In this document: positions 6,926 to 13,961 of the stretch, piece by piece
Position numbering within the stretch: position 1 is the stretch's first letter
Layout: each line of letters opens with the position of its first letter
Assembly (NCBI GenBank): GCA_020048335.1
Contig: JAIFMS010000193.1
Coordinates: 1-34,077, forward strand
From: Methylococcaceae bacterium
GTDB lineage: Bacteria > Pseudomonadota > Gammaproteobacteria > Methylococcales > Methylomonadaceae
Length of the DNA stretch: 34,077 nucleotides
Direction: 5' to 3'
Made by a program: the position numbers and the translations under genes
Notes under the pieces: model-generated
What the model was told of the DNA's origin: nothing
Seen by the model: only the letters and a program-made list of their open reading frames with translations
Databases searched by the model: none

Positions 6926-7135
6926 ATGGAAGAACGTCATTTTGGAATAGTTAAAGTTTTCGATGTTTTTAAAGGCATTGGATTTATTCAAAGAAAAAAA
7001 GGTAAAGATGTTTTCTTTTTTTATCAAGAAATTGAACATGACGATAAGATTTTAGCCGAAGGTGACACTATAAGCTTTACTTTGAAAAAAATGCCAAAAG
7101 GATGGCGGGCTTTTAATATCAGAAAAGAAGCTTAA
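6926..7135 (+). CDS. Cold-shock-domain protein of the retron operon
   Basis: A 69-aa OB-fold cold-shock-domain protein. It shows GIVKVFDVFKGIGFI (RNP1-like, 7-21) and KDVFFFYQEI (RNP2-like, 27-36), followed by EGDTISFTL, the standard order of CspA-type nucleic-acid binders. The ATG at 6926 has GGGAG five bases upstream, and that ribosome site lies in the last codons of the reverse transcriptase, so the two genes are translationally linked. Position and size suggest an accessory protein that binds the retron RNA, the single-stranded DNA or the mRNA. It is shorter in its aromatic patches than housekeeping Csp proteins (HFGI rather than the usual G-x-V-K-W-F) and is probably specialised. Confidence 0.85.
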   Translation: MEERHFGIVKVFDVFKGIGFIQRKKGKDVFFFYQEIEHDDKILAEGDTISFTLKKMPKGWRAFNIRKEA

Positions 7136-7156
7136 TCTGTTCAAAACTTACCCGAT

Positions 7157-7187
7157 GATTTCAAACAACAAATCAAAGACGCGATAA
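7157..7187 (+). repeat. Recurrent coding remnant, copy 1
   Basis: The gap after the retron holds an open stretch reading NLPDDFKQQIKDAINQNY and ending in TAG at about 7199-7201. Related stretches occur at 7858-7889, 8443-8475 and 8966-8998, each 20-50 bases before the next gene. They look like repeated tails of a lost protein carried along by segment duplication. Confidence 0.5.
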
Positions 7188-7211
7188 ACCAAAATTACTA
7201 GGACTTATAAA

Positions 7212-7847
7212 ATGCAAAAAGCCACTTTTAAAGACTGGACACTCACTACATTAGAAGATGCTTTAGGGATAAAGCAAATTTGGAAATCCGAATTATTGGA
7301 GCAATGGGAACACGCGGATATTGAAATCAATGAATTTGAAAAAACCACTTTGTTACATCTGCAAAAATCCCTTATTCGCGGCGGACGGGCTTGGAATGAA
7401 GTGGAATTAGAAAATAAATTCATCAGCCCCTTAATTATGACCGCAGGCATTGATGATGAACAAATCGGTTATTTTTTAGAGCGTCCTTTATCCGGTGTTG
7501 TCGGTGATTATGAATTATCAGGAACTGTGGACGGCATGATTGCGACAGGTTTTCGTGAGCCAAAAATGCCTTATTTCTGTTTTCACGAATATAAACGCAG
7601 CATTGAAAATCAAGGTACACCGGATGCGCAAGTATTAGCCGCTATGTTGGTCGCCAGAGAACAAAATCAAAATAAACACCCTATTTATGGCTTATTTGTA
7701 GTGGGATTGAATTGGAATTTCATTGTTTTAACAGGCAATGATTATTGTATTAGTAAAACTTATCAGGCAGATGATGAAGATATTTTTGCTATTTTTAAAA
7801 TGATTAAACTGTTAAAACAAATTATTCACTCTAAATTAATTGCATAG
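7212..7847 (+). CDS. PD-(D/E)XK nuclease-like protein, paralogue A
   Basis: An unnamed 211-aa family with a PD-(D/E)XK-like core: Glu at 65 or 67 in WNEVELENKF, D107 in SGTVDGMI, and E126-x-K128 in FCFHEYKRS, followed by Q140 in GTPDAQVLAAML. It is the near twin of the gene at 9019-9660, with about four residues in five identical by eye. A related but more distant type lies at 9672 and 14532. Such isolated nuclease folds in accessory regions may act in restriction or defence or may be scaffolds. No partner methylase is present and no function is claimed. A GGAC box precedes the ATG weakly. Confidence 0.7.
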   Translation: MQKATFKDWTLTTLEDALGIKQIWKSELLEQWEHADIEINEFEKTTLLHLQKSLIRGGRAWNEVELENKFISPLIMTAGIDDEQIGYFLERPLSGVVGDYELSGTVDGMIATGFREPKMPYFCFHEYKRSIENQGTPDAQVLAAMLVAREQNQNKHPIYGLFVVGLNWNFIVLTGNDYCISKTYQADDEDIFAIFKMIKLLKQIIHSKLIA

Positions 7848-7857
7848 TGTTTTTTCT

Positions 7858-7889
7858 ATTCAAAACAACAAAATCAAAGCCGCGCTAAA
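7858..7889 (+). repeat. Recurrent coding remnant, copy 2
   Basis: This copy has TTCAAAACAACAAAATCAAA followed by GCCGCGCTAAAATAG, which reads as IQNNKIKAALK and a stop. It matches the remnants at 7157, 8443 and 8966 in DNA and in reading frame, and ends about 20 bases before the next antitoxin gene. Confidence 0.45.
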
Positions 7890-7910
7890 ATAGCCTTAAC
7901 TGGAGAAAAC

Positions 7911-8132
7911 ATGAATACACAAGAATTAATCGCCGAAGCTATTTCTTTGCCCGTTGATGAAAGAGCCATCATGATTGACTGCTTATTAAAAAGCCTAAAT
8001 CCGCCCGAAGTAGAAATAGACAAAAAATGGGCGGCAATTGCTAAACAACGATTAGCCGAATTACGCAACGGAAAAGTAAAAGCCATTTCAGGCGATGAAG
8101 TCTTTGAAAAAATCTGGAATAAGTTTGCATAA
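7911..8132 (+). CDS. Addiction-module antitoxin (RelB-like, Unstab_antitox family)
   Basis: A 73-aa protein typical of the short putative addiction-module components. The N terminus is TQELIAEAISLPVDERAIMI, the middle is SLNPPEVEIDKKWAAIAKQR, and the end is KAISGDEVFEKIWNKFA. The LPVDERA motif and the WAAIAKQRLAEL helix are the family's hallmarks. The toxin gene starts one base after its stop region (ATG 8134), so the pair is co-translated. GGAGAA at 7902-7907 is a clear ribosome site. Confidence 0.88.
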   Translation: MNTQELIAEAISLPVDERAIMIDCLLKSLNPPEVEIDKKWAAIAKQRLAELRNGKVKAISGDEVFEKIWNKFA

Positions 8133-8133
8133 A

Positions 8134-8427
8134 ATGCACTATTTATTTCATCCCGATGCAGAAATTGAGCTAATTCAGGCAATTGATTATTATGAACAAT
8201 GCAGCAAAGGCTTAGGACAGGATTTTGTTTGTGAAGTTTATGCCACTATTGAAAGAATAATAAGTTATCCCCAAGCATGGTCTGTTATTGATGATGAAAT
8301 TAGACGGGCATTAGTTAAACGTTTTCCTTATGGTGTTTTGTATGCTGAAAATGACGCTGAAATATTCATTGTTGCGGTCATGAATCTGCATAGACATCCT
8401 GATTATTGGAAATATAGATACCATTAA
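8134..8427 (+). CDS. RelE/ParE-family toxin
   Basis: A 97-aa toxin beginning MHYLFHPDAEIELIQAIDYY. It continues with LGQDFVCEVYATIERI and YPQAWSVIDDEIRRALVKRF, and ends with PYGVLYAENDAEIFIVAVMNLHRHPDYW. The RRALVKRFPYGVLY strand and the H-R-x-P-xYW tail are characteristic of the ParE/RelE group paired with Unstab_antitox proteins. The ATG at 8134 is chosen because it follows the antitoxin stop by one base and matches family length. The in-frame ATG at 8095 would add 13 residues inside the antitoxin gene. Confidence 0.88.
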   Translation: MHYLFHPDAEIELIQAIDYYEQCSKGLGQDFVCEVYATIERIISYPQAWSVIDDEIRRALVKRFPYGVLYAENDAEIFIVAVMNLHRHPDYWKYRYH

Positions 8428-8442
8428 TGGAAAACTTACCCT

Positions 8443-8475
8443 TGATGTAAAAAAACAAATCAAAGACACAATTAA
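8443..8475 (+). repeat. Recurrent coding remnant, copy 3
   Basis: This stretch reads LDVKKQIKDTIKEQ and is preceded by the same AACTTACCC seen before copy 1. It is more diverged than the other copies. It lies between the toxin stop at 8427 and the next antitoxin start at 8484. Confidence 0.4.
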
Positions 8476-8483
8476 GGAACAAA

Positions 8484-8672
8484 ATGACCACCGCACTATT
8501 AGCCAAAGAATTTGTCCAAAAAACCCTTGATGAAATGCCAGATGATGTCAGCGTTGAAGAAATCATCAGAGAATTAACCTTCAAACGTATGATAGAACGC
8601 GGCTTGCAAGACTCATTAAATAATCGTGTCATTTCTCAACAACAATTAGAACAGCACATTGCCCAATGGTAA
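8484..8672 (+). CDS. Small antitoxin of a RelE/ParE pair
   Basis: A 62-aa acidic helical protein: MTTALLAKEFVQKTLDEMPD, then VSVEEIIRELTFKRMIERGL, ending in Gln-rich helices. The DDVSVEEIIRELTFKRMIERG pattern is shared with short antitoxins placed ahead of ParE-type toxins. Its last seven bases overlap the start of the toxin gene, in CAATGGTAA. AAGGAAC just before the ATG is the ribosome site. Assignment rests on size, pattern and partner. Confidence 0.75.
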   Translation: MTTALLAKEFVQKTLDEMPDDVSVEEIIRELTFKRMIERGLQDSLNNRVISQQQLEQHIAQW

Positions 8673-8962
8673 CAATTTATTGGACAGACGAAGCGATTGA
8701 ATGGCTGCAAAATATTCATGCTTATATCGCTAAAAATAACTCGAAAGCCGCACGAAATACGGTGGATAAAATTCTGGCAAAAGCCAAATTATTAGAGGAC
8801 TTTCCTGAACTCGGCGGAATTTATCCGCTTGATTTTCCTTATTCCATTCGAGTTATTTATTACAGTCATTATCGAATTGCTTATAAAATCGTGAGCGAGA
8901 AGCGTGTAGATATTTTAGGTGTTTTTCATGGGGCTATGGAAATGAAAAACTACCTTAAATAA
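8666..8962 (+). CDS. RelE/ParE-family toxin
   Basis: A 98-aa ParE/RelE toxin. WTDEAIEWLQNIHAYIAKNN opens the fold, followed by KILAKAKLLEDFPELGGIYP, and the core strands IRVIYYSHYRIAYKIV and VDILGVFHGAMEMKNYL close it. The F-P-E-L-G and YRIAYK motifs and the VFHGAME end place it in the ParE branch. It overlaps its antitoxin by seven bases. The target is not deducible. Confidence 0.88.
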   Translation: MVTIYWTDEAIEWLQNIHAYIAKNNSKAARNTVDKILAKAKLLEDFPELGGIYPLDFPYSIRVIYYSHYRIAYKIVSEKRVDILGVFHGAMEMKNYLK

Positions 8963-8965
8963 TAG

Positions 8966-8998
8966 GATTTCAAACAACAAATCAAAGCCGCGATTAAA
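8966..8998 (+). repeat. Recurrent coding remnant, copy 4
   Basis: GATTTCAAACAACAAATCAA and the following AGCCGCGATTAAA nearly repeat copy 1, reading DFKQQIKAAIK. It sits just upstream of the second PD-(D/E)XK paralogue, exactly as copy 1 sits upstream of the first. This supports a duplication of the whole unit. Confidence 0.5.
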
Positions 8999-9018
8999 TT
9001 GATAGGAATCAACATAAA

Positions 9019-9660
9019 ATGAAAAAAGCCACTTTGAAAGACTGGGATTTAGACCAATTAGATAAAGCCTTTGGTTTAAAACAAATTTGGGAATGTGATT
9101 TATTGAAACAGTGGGAAAACAACGATATACCTATTACCGAATTTGAGAGAAATAGTTTATTGAATTTTCAAAAATCACTCATTCGCGGCGGACGCGCTTG
9201 GAATGAAGTTGAATTGGAAAATAAATTTATTAGTCCTGTTATTCTTACCGCCGGAATTGATGATGAAGAAATCGGCTATTTTTTAGAACGCCCCCTATCA
9301 GGGATTGTCGGCGATTATGAATTATCTGGCATTGTCGATGGCATGATTGCTACAGGCATTCGTAATCCGCAAATTCCTTATTTCTGTTTGCACGAATATA
9401 AACGCAGCATTGAAAATCAAGGCACACCGGATGCGCAAGTATTAGCCGCTATGTTGGTTGCAAGAGAACAAAACCAAAATAAACACCCGATTTACGGTTT
9501 GTTCGTCGTGGGAATCGTTTGGAATTTTATTGTATTAAAGGATAATCACTATTGCATTAGCCGAACTTATCATGCAGATAATGAAGAGATTTTTGCTATT
9601 TTCAAACTAATTAAAGCATTAAAACAAATTATCCATGACGAATTAATTACAGAATCCTAA
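9019..9660 (+). CDS. PD-(D/E)XK nuclease-like protein, paralogue B
   Basis: A 213-aa twin of the gene at 7212-7847, with the same residues at the putative metal site: Glu 65/67 in WNEVELENKF, D107 in SGIVDGMI, E126-x-K128 in CLHEYKRS, and Q140 in GTPDAQVLAAML. Both open with the same pattern of AT-K-x-FKDW or LKDW, followed by KQIW. Most differences are conservative and there is no frame damage, so both copies appear to be kept. A third, distant member of the same fold follows after 11 bases. Confidence 0.7.
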   Translation: MKKATLKDWDLDQLDKAFGLKQIWECDLLKQWENNDIPITEFERNSLLNFQKSLIRGGRAWNEVELENKFISPVILTAGIDDEEIGYFLERPLSGIVGDYELSGIVDGMIATGIRNPQIPYFCLHEYKRSIENQGTPDAQVLAAMLVAREQNQNKHPIYGLFVVGIVWNFIVLKDNHYCISRTYHADNEEIFAIFKLIKALKQIIHDELITES

Positions 9661-9671
9661 CAGGAAAAAAG

Positions 9672-10274
9672 ATGTCATACAGTGATTTTGATTTAAAAAA
9701 AATAAAATCTACATTCAATATTGAAATAATGGAAAATGACGACTTATTTTCAAGTGTTCCTGAAATTGAAATCAGTGATTTATTAACACAACTGTTAAGA
9801 CAAAATGTACCTTTAGCTTTAGCCATGGGAACAGAAAAAGCCTGTTCTGAACTCATTATTATCAATATCTTTTTGGAAATAAAAATACAATTAAGGGTAA
9901 GCTTTTTTTCAGGCATCGAATTTACGGTTGACAAAGAATTAGGTTTAAATGGATTTTGTGATTTCATCATCAGCCAATCATCTGAACAATTGTTTTTAGA
10001 ATCACCCATTGTCGTTATCGTAGAAGCAAAAAAGAACGACATTAAAGAAGGCTTAGGGCAATGCGTTGCGCAAATGTTGGGAGCAACTTTATTTAATCAA
10101 AACCAAAATGAAAACAAAGAGTTTCCTGTTATTTACGGTTGTGTAACAACGGGAGAAATCTGGCAATTTTTAAAGTTAAAAGAGAAAACCTTTTATGTCG
10201 ATAGCCAACATTATTATATTAATGAGCTGGCTAAATTGATTGGTATCTTACAAGCGATTCTTGATGAAGAATAA
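9672..10274 (+). CDS. PD-(D/E)XK nuclease-like protein, second type
   Basis: A 200-aa protein with a type I restriction-like PD-(D/E)XK core: E60 in KACSELIIIN, D97 in LNGFCDFIIS, E118-A-K120 in IVVIVEAKKND, and a Gln in EGLGQCVAQML. It is a clear relative of the minus-strand gene at 14532-15125, which shares the opening MS-(Y/F)-SDF, IVVEAKKND, GQC and a W-QF strand. It follows paralogue B by 11 bases with AGGAAAAAAG as ribosome site, so the two may form an operon. I see no partner that fixes its role. Confidence 0.7.
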   Translation: MSYSDFDLKKIKSTFNIEIMENDDLFSSVPEIEISDLLTQLLRQNVPLALAMGTEKACSELIIINIFLEIKIQLRVSFFSGIEFTVDKELGLNGFCDFIISQSSEQLFLESPIVVIVEAKKNDIKEGLGQCVAQMLGATLFNQNQNENKEFPVIYGCVTTGEIWQFLKLKEKTFYVDSQHYYINELAKLIGILQAILDEE

Positions 10275-10412
10275 ATCCTCACTTGTTAAGTTGAAAATGC
10301 TTTCTTTTAAGGCGTAGAATTACAAGGCTTTATTTGTATTTTAACGTTTTTTGCGACACCGCAATCGGTGACAGCATCCATTATGACACTTCAAATCAGA
10401 CAAAGAGACACT

Positions 10413-11054
10413 ATGCGCCGCCTCCCTCTTTATATTGTGATAGACACCTCAGGCTCAATGAATGGCGAACCCATTGCCTCGGTGAATGTTGGTTTACAAG
10501 CAATGGTACACGCCTTGCGCCAAGACCCGCACGCCTTAGATTCTGTGCATTTATCCTTGATTACCTTTGATAATGAAGTCAAAGAAATTTTCCCCCTCAC
10601 CCCGCTAGACCAAGTACAAATTCCTGAAATGGTCTGTCCAAAATCAGGCGCGACCAATTTAGGCGCGGCGTTGGAAAAAGTCATTGCCTCGCTGGATAAA
10701 GAAGTGCAGCGTAGTAGTGCTGACCAAAAAGGCGATTGGCGACCCATGCTATTTATAATGACCGATGGCGCACCGTCTGATACGGCGTGTTTTAATGAAA
10801 TGGTATTAAAAATTCGCCAGCGGCAATTTGGACGCATCATCGCCTGTGCCGCAGGGCCTAAAGCCAAAGAATCCTATTTAAAACAGCTTACCGATACGGT
10901 GGTCAGCTTAGACACCACCGACAGCGCGGCATTTGCCCGTTTCTTTCAATGGGTTTCTGCCAGTGTGGAACAAAGCAGTGGCGCAGCTGGGGCAGGTATG
11001 GATAAAACCACCCCTTTGCCGCCGCCACCCGATGAAATTCAAATTGTGATTTAG
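10413..11054 (+). CDS. TerY-like von Willebrand factor A protein
   Basis: A 213-aa stand-alone vWA domain of the TerY type. The metal-ion site is complete: DTSGSM (D11, S13, S15), T81 in GATNLGAAL and D118 in MTDGAPSD. The ATG at 10413 is preferred over the GTG at 10368 and ATG at 10383, because MRRLP matches the start of the neighbouring paralogue and of the family. A Pro-rich tail (PLPPPPDE) ends it. TerY proteins occur with PP2C phosphatases and kinases in tellurite/stress-response-like clusters and act as cytosolic metal-dependent protein-binding modules. The gene opens a tight operon with 11066 and 12130. Confidence 0.85.
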   Translation: MRRLPLYIVIDTSGSMNGEPIASVNVGLQAMVHALRQDPHALDSVHLSLITFDNEVKEIFPLTPLDQVQIPEMVCPKSGATNLGAALEKVIASLDKEVQRSSADQKGDWRPMLFIMTDGAPSDTACFNEMVLKIRQRQFGRIIACAAGPKAKESYLKQLTDTVVSLDTTDSAAFARFFQWVSASVEQSSGAAGAGMDKTTPLPPPPDEIQIVI

Positions 11055-11065
11055 GAAAACTTATC

Positions 11066-12133
11066 ATGCGTCGCTTACCCGTATTTTTAATTTTAGATGT
11101 TTCAGACTCCATGATAGGCGAGCCACATCGCTATTTAGAGGCAGGCGTGGAGGCTTTAACTAAAAAATTGCGCCAAGACCCGCAAGCTTTGGAAACCGTG
11201 CATTTGTCGATTATTGCCTTTGCGGGGCAAGTTAAAACCATTGTGCCGCTGATTGATTTACCCACGTTTTACGCGCCTAAATTGCCGATTGGGGCTGGGA
11301 CATCACTGGGCGCGGCGTTAGAACATTTAATGGCGGAAATGGATAAAAATGTCATTCCAACCACCCCCACGGCGAAAGGTGATTGGAAACCTGTGATTTA
11401 TTTTCTCACCGATGGCAAGCCAACCGATAAATATCAGGACGCGATAAAAAAATGGCAACAGCATTATGCTAAACGCTGTTTAATGATTGTGATTGGCTTA
11501 GGGCAATATGCTGATTTATCCGCGATGGCTGGCATTTCTGACGAAGCGTTTGTGTATAACGGTGAAAAAGAAGCCGACTTTGCCCGTTTTATTCAATGGA
11601 TGACTTTATCGGTGAAATCACAAAGTGTCGCAGTGGATAAACAAAGCAGTGCGACAGGCTGTGTTTCATTGGAAAAAGCCGGCGGTTTTTTAGAAAAGTT
11701 TGATTTTAACAGCACTTATTCTGACCAAGATTGCGTGGTGTTTGTGGGTCGCTGTCAAAAATTTAAAAAACCGTATTTGATTAAATATGACCGAATGCCC
11801 ACCTTTATGGAAATGGGTTTAGATTTGTCAAAAATGGACGCAGGGCAAAAACTTTATCATGTCACAGGCTGTTATCCAACCGATGAAAGCTATTTTGACT
11901 GGTCGGAGGATAAGGAAAATGTCAATCCTGTGATTAATGTGAAAAATTTAGTTGGCGGGGTGGGTTGTCCGTATTGTGGCAATGCTTATGCGTTAGGGAT
12001 TTGTAAATGCGGGGCGGTGTTTTGTGTGGGGGACGATGAAAACGCGCAATGTCCGTGGTGTGAAGCACAATTGAAAATGCAATCGAGCAGTGCCGATAGT
12101 GAAGGGTTTGAAATAACCCGTTCTAAAGGATGA
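11066..12133 (+). CDS. TerY-like vWA protein with C-terminal cysteine-rich domain
   Basis: A 355-aa protein. Residues about 1-200 form a vWA domain with DVSDSM (D11, S13, S15), T79 and D116 at the metal site, clearly paralogous to the gene just upstream. A linking region of about 100 residues is followed by a zinc-ribbon-like cluster of Cys at 301, 304, 313, 315, 320, 329 and 332 (CPYCG, CKCG, CPWC), as in TerY-C domains. It likely senses or scaffolds proteins controlled by the PP2C phosphatase encoded next. Its stop overlaps the phosphatase start by four bases (ATGA). AGGAAAAC precedes the ATG. Confidence 0.87.
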   Translation: MRRLPVFLILDVSDSMIGEPHRYLEAGVEALTKKLRQDPQALETVHLSIIAFAGQVKTIVPLIDLPTFYAPKLPIGAGTSLGAALEHLMAEMDKNVIPTTPTAKGDWKPVIYFLTDGKPTDKYQDAIKKWQQHYAKRCLMIVIGLGQYADLSAMAGISDEAFVYNGEKEADFARFIQWMTLSVKSQSVAVDKQSSATGCVSLEKAGGFLEKFDFNSTYSDQDCVVFVGRCQKFKKPYLIKYDRMPTFMEMGLDLSKMDAGQKLYHVTGCYPTDESYFDWSEDKENVNPVINVKNLVGGVGCPYCGNAYALGICKCGAVFCVGDDENAQCPWCEAQLKMQSSSADSEGFEITRSKG

Positions 12134-13566
12134 AAATCGTGTTTGAGTTATCGAACCTACGAATTTGTTTAGAGATGCTGGCGCGTTTTCAAATCCCAGC
12201 GGATTTAAACCAAATTAAGCAATTTTTGGCAGTTGAAGCGCAAACACAGTGGCTTGATGAAGAAATGGCGCAGTTAAAACAACGCTGGGATGTTTTTTTT
12301 ACACCTGTTCTTTTAGCAACAGCGACGCTGGACAATACCTCAGCCACGGAACAGGAGCCAGCCCTTGTGTTACCTCAACCGATAACGCCCATTCGCTTTA
12401 AATTGCCTAATGCCACCGTGGGTAAAACCTATCAAGCCGCTTTAGAATGGCACGATGAACGGTCTATTCGGATTGTTTCGCTGACAGGACTTGAAAGCGT
12501 TGGCTTAATCTATCAACCTGAGCAAAATCTGTTAAGTGGTGAGCCTCAGCAGGCAGGTGATTATGTGTTACAAATTACTTATTGTTTGGAAAAAAATTTA
12601 AACCTGCTACAGGTCACGCCATTAAATTTTGTGATTAATAGCGACCCGAAAAGCTTGTGGCAAGCGATTCCCTCACAACCTGCGGACTTATTTTGGAAAC
12701 CCGACTCCGCTTATCAAGGTGCAATAGGACATTATGGTTGGCAACTTGCCGCTGCCAGTAAACGGGGACGTTCTCATGCCCATGTTGGCAGTTGTCGGGA
12801 TGATGATTTTGCTTTTTGTGTTGAGCCAGAAACGCTGTGGCACGTTGTGGCAGTCACTGATGGCGCAGGCAGTAGTCAGTATTCGCGCGAAGGGGCGCGG
12901 GTAATTGCACAACAAAGTGTCGCGCTATTGACCGCACAATTACAACACGCCGATGCACAAATTTCTGCTCTCGTTGTGGAATGGCAAACCACGCAACAAG
13001 CCAGTGAGGAAGCGATTTTAAAAACATTGCTGTGTGATTTATTAAGCCAAACCCTACAACACTGCGTCACAGAACTGGAAGCCTTAGCGCAACAGCAACA
13101 CGGCAGTTATCGTGATTTTTATTCCACGCTACTGATTGCCGCCCATAAAGCGTTTCCCAACGGGGAGTTTATTGTTAGCTATTGGATTGGTGACGGCGGT
13201 TTAGGACTCTATCAAGCAGGACAAAAAATTGACTTATTAGGCACGGGGGATAGTGGCGAATATGCGGGGCAAACCCGTTTTTTAGATGCCAGCGCGGCTC
13301 AACCTGAAGAAGTTTTTAACCGTGTCTATTGTCGGACGGTGAAAAATTTTACCGCCTTAGTGTTAATGAGTGATGGAATTACCGACCCGCTGTTTGAAAC
13401 CGATAATAAATTACAGACATTAGGTTGTTGGGATGATTTTTGGCAGCACATTCAACCGTTACTGGCTGAAAATCCTACTTTGACGGCACAACAATTAACC
13501 GACTGGCTAGACTTTTGGTCAGCAGGCAATCACGATGACCGGACGCTGGCGATGATTTATCGTTAA
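12130..13566 (+). CDS. PP2C-family protein phosphatase with N-terminal Ig-like region
   Basis: A 478-aa protein. Residues about 85-170 resemble a putative Ig-type sandwich (LPNATVGKTYQAAL, then YQPEQNLLSGEPQQAGDYVL). Residues about 200-478 are a PP2C Ser/Thr phosphatase: GRSHAHVGSCRDDDFAF, VTDGAGSS (D244), YWIGDGGLGLY, VLMSDGITDPL and a final GNHDDRTLAMIYR. These Asp residues form the two-metal centre. It is co-translated with the TerY-C gene through an ATGA overlap. In TerY-P triads the phosphatase opposes a kinase, and none is present here. It is cytosolic, with no signal peptide or membrane helix. Confidence 0.85.
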   Translation: MKIVFELSNLRICLEMLARFQIPADLNQIKQFLAVEAQTQWLDEEMAQLKQRWDVFFTPVLLATATLDNTSATEQEPALVLPQPITPIRFKLPNATVGKTYQAALEWHDERSIRIVSLTGLESVGLIYQPEQNLLSGEPQQAGDYVLQITYCLEKNLNLLQVTPLNFVINSDPKSLWQAIPSQPADLFWKPDSAYQGAIGHYGWQLAAASKRGRSHAHVGSCRDDDFAFCVEPETLWHVVAVTDGAGSSQYSREGARVIAQQSVALLTAQLQHADAQISALVVEWQTTQQASEEAILKTLLCDLLSQTLQHCVTELEALAQQQHGSYRDFYSTLLIAAHKAFPNGEFIVSYWIGDGGLGLYQAGQKIDLLGTGDSGEYAGQTRFLDASAAQPEEVFNRVYCRTVKNFTALVLMSDGITDPLFETDNKLQTLGCWDDFWQHIQPLLAENPTLTAQQLTDWLDFWSAGNHDDRTLAMIYR

Positions 13567-13590
13567 ACTTTCTATTTTGAGGAACAAACA

Positions 13591-13938
13591 ATGCCTTATT
13601 TGAAACTAAAGACCAATGTTAAGGTTGCTGCGGTACAAAAACCAACTTTGCTAAAACAGTTTTCCCAACTGATGGCACACCAAACAGGGAAACCCGAACG
13701 TTATGTTTTGGTGGAACTTGCCAGTGAACAAGCCATGCTGTTTGCAGGCACTGACCAGCCATTGGCGTATTTAGAATGCAAAAGCATTGGGTTGAGTGTG
13801 GCGCAGGTAGATGTGTTAGCCGCTGCCCTTTGTCAATTATTACACACGCAATTACAGATTGAACCTGAACGGGTTTATATTGAATTTAGCGACTGCCCCG
13901 CCGCGTATTGGGGTTGGAACGGTTCAACTTTTGGTTAA
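13591..13938 (+). CDS. MIF-like tautomerase
   Basis: A 115-aa member of the macrophage-migration-inhibitory-factor/phenylpyruvate tautomerase family. The family's catalytic Pro follows the initiator Met (MPYLKLKTN), and the typical C-terminal block is present, with ERVYIEF and then AAYWGWNGSTFG. Length and motifs agree with a functional trimeric tautomerase. It follows the PP2C gene by 24 bases with TTTGAGGAACA as ribosome site, so it is probably transcribed with the TerY cluster. A mechanistic link to that cluster is not known to me. Its natural substrate is unclear, as for most bacterial members. Confidence 0.88.
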   Translation: MPYLKLKTNVKVAAVQKPTLLKQFSQLMAHQTGKPERYVLVELASEQAMLFAGTDQPLAYLECKSIGLSVAQVDVLAAALCQLLHTQLQIEPERVYIEFSDCPAAYWGWNGSTFG

Positions 13939-13961
13939 TCTTTTATTTTACAAACAACATC

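Noticed and set aside
10334-10570. Open frame of 78 codons over the start of the TerY gene
   Set aside because: It overlaps the conserved vWA start in another frame and has no recognisable protein features.
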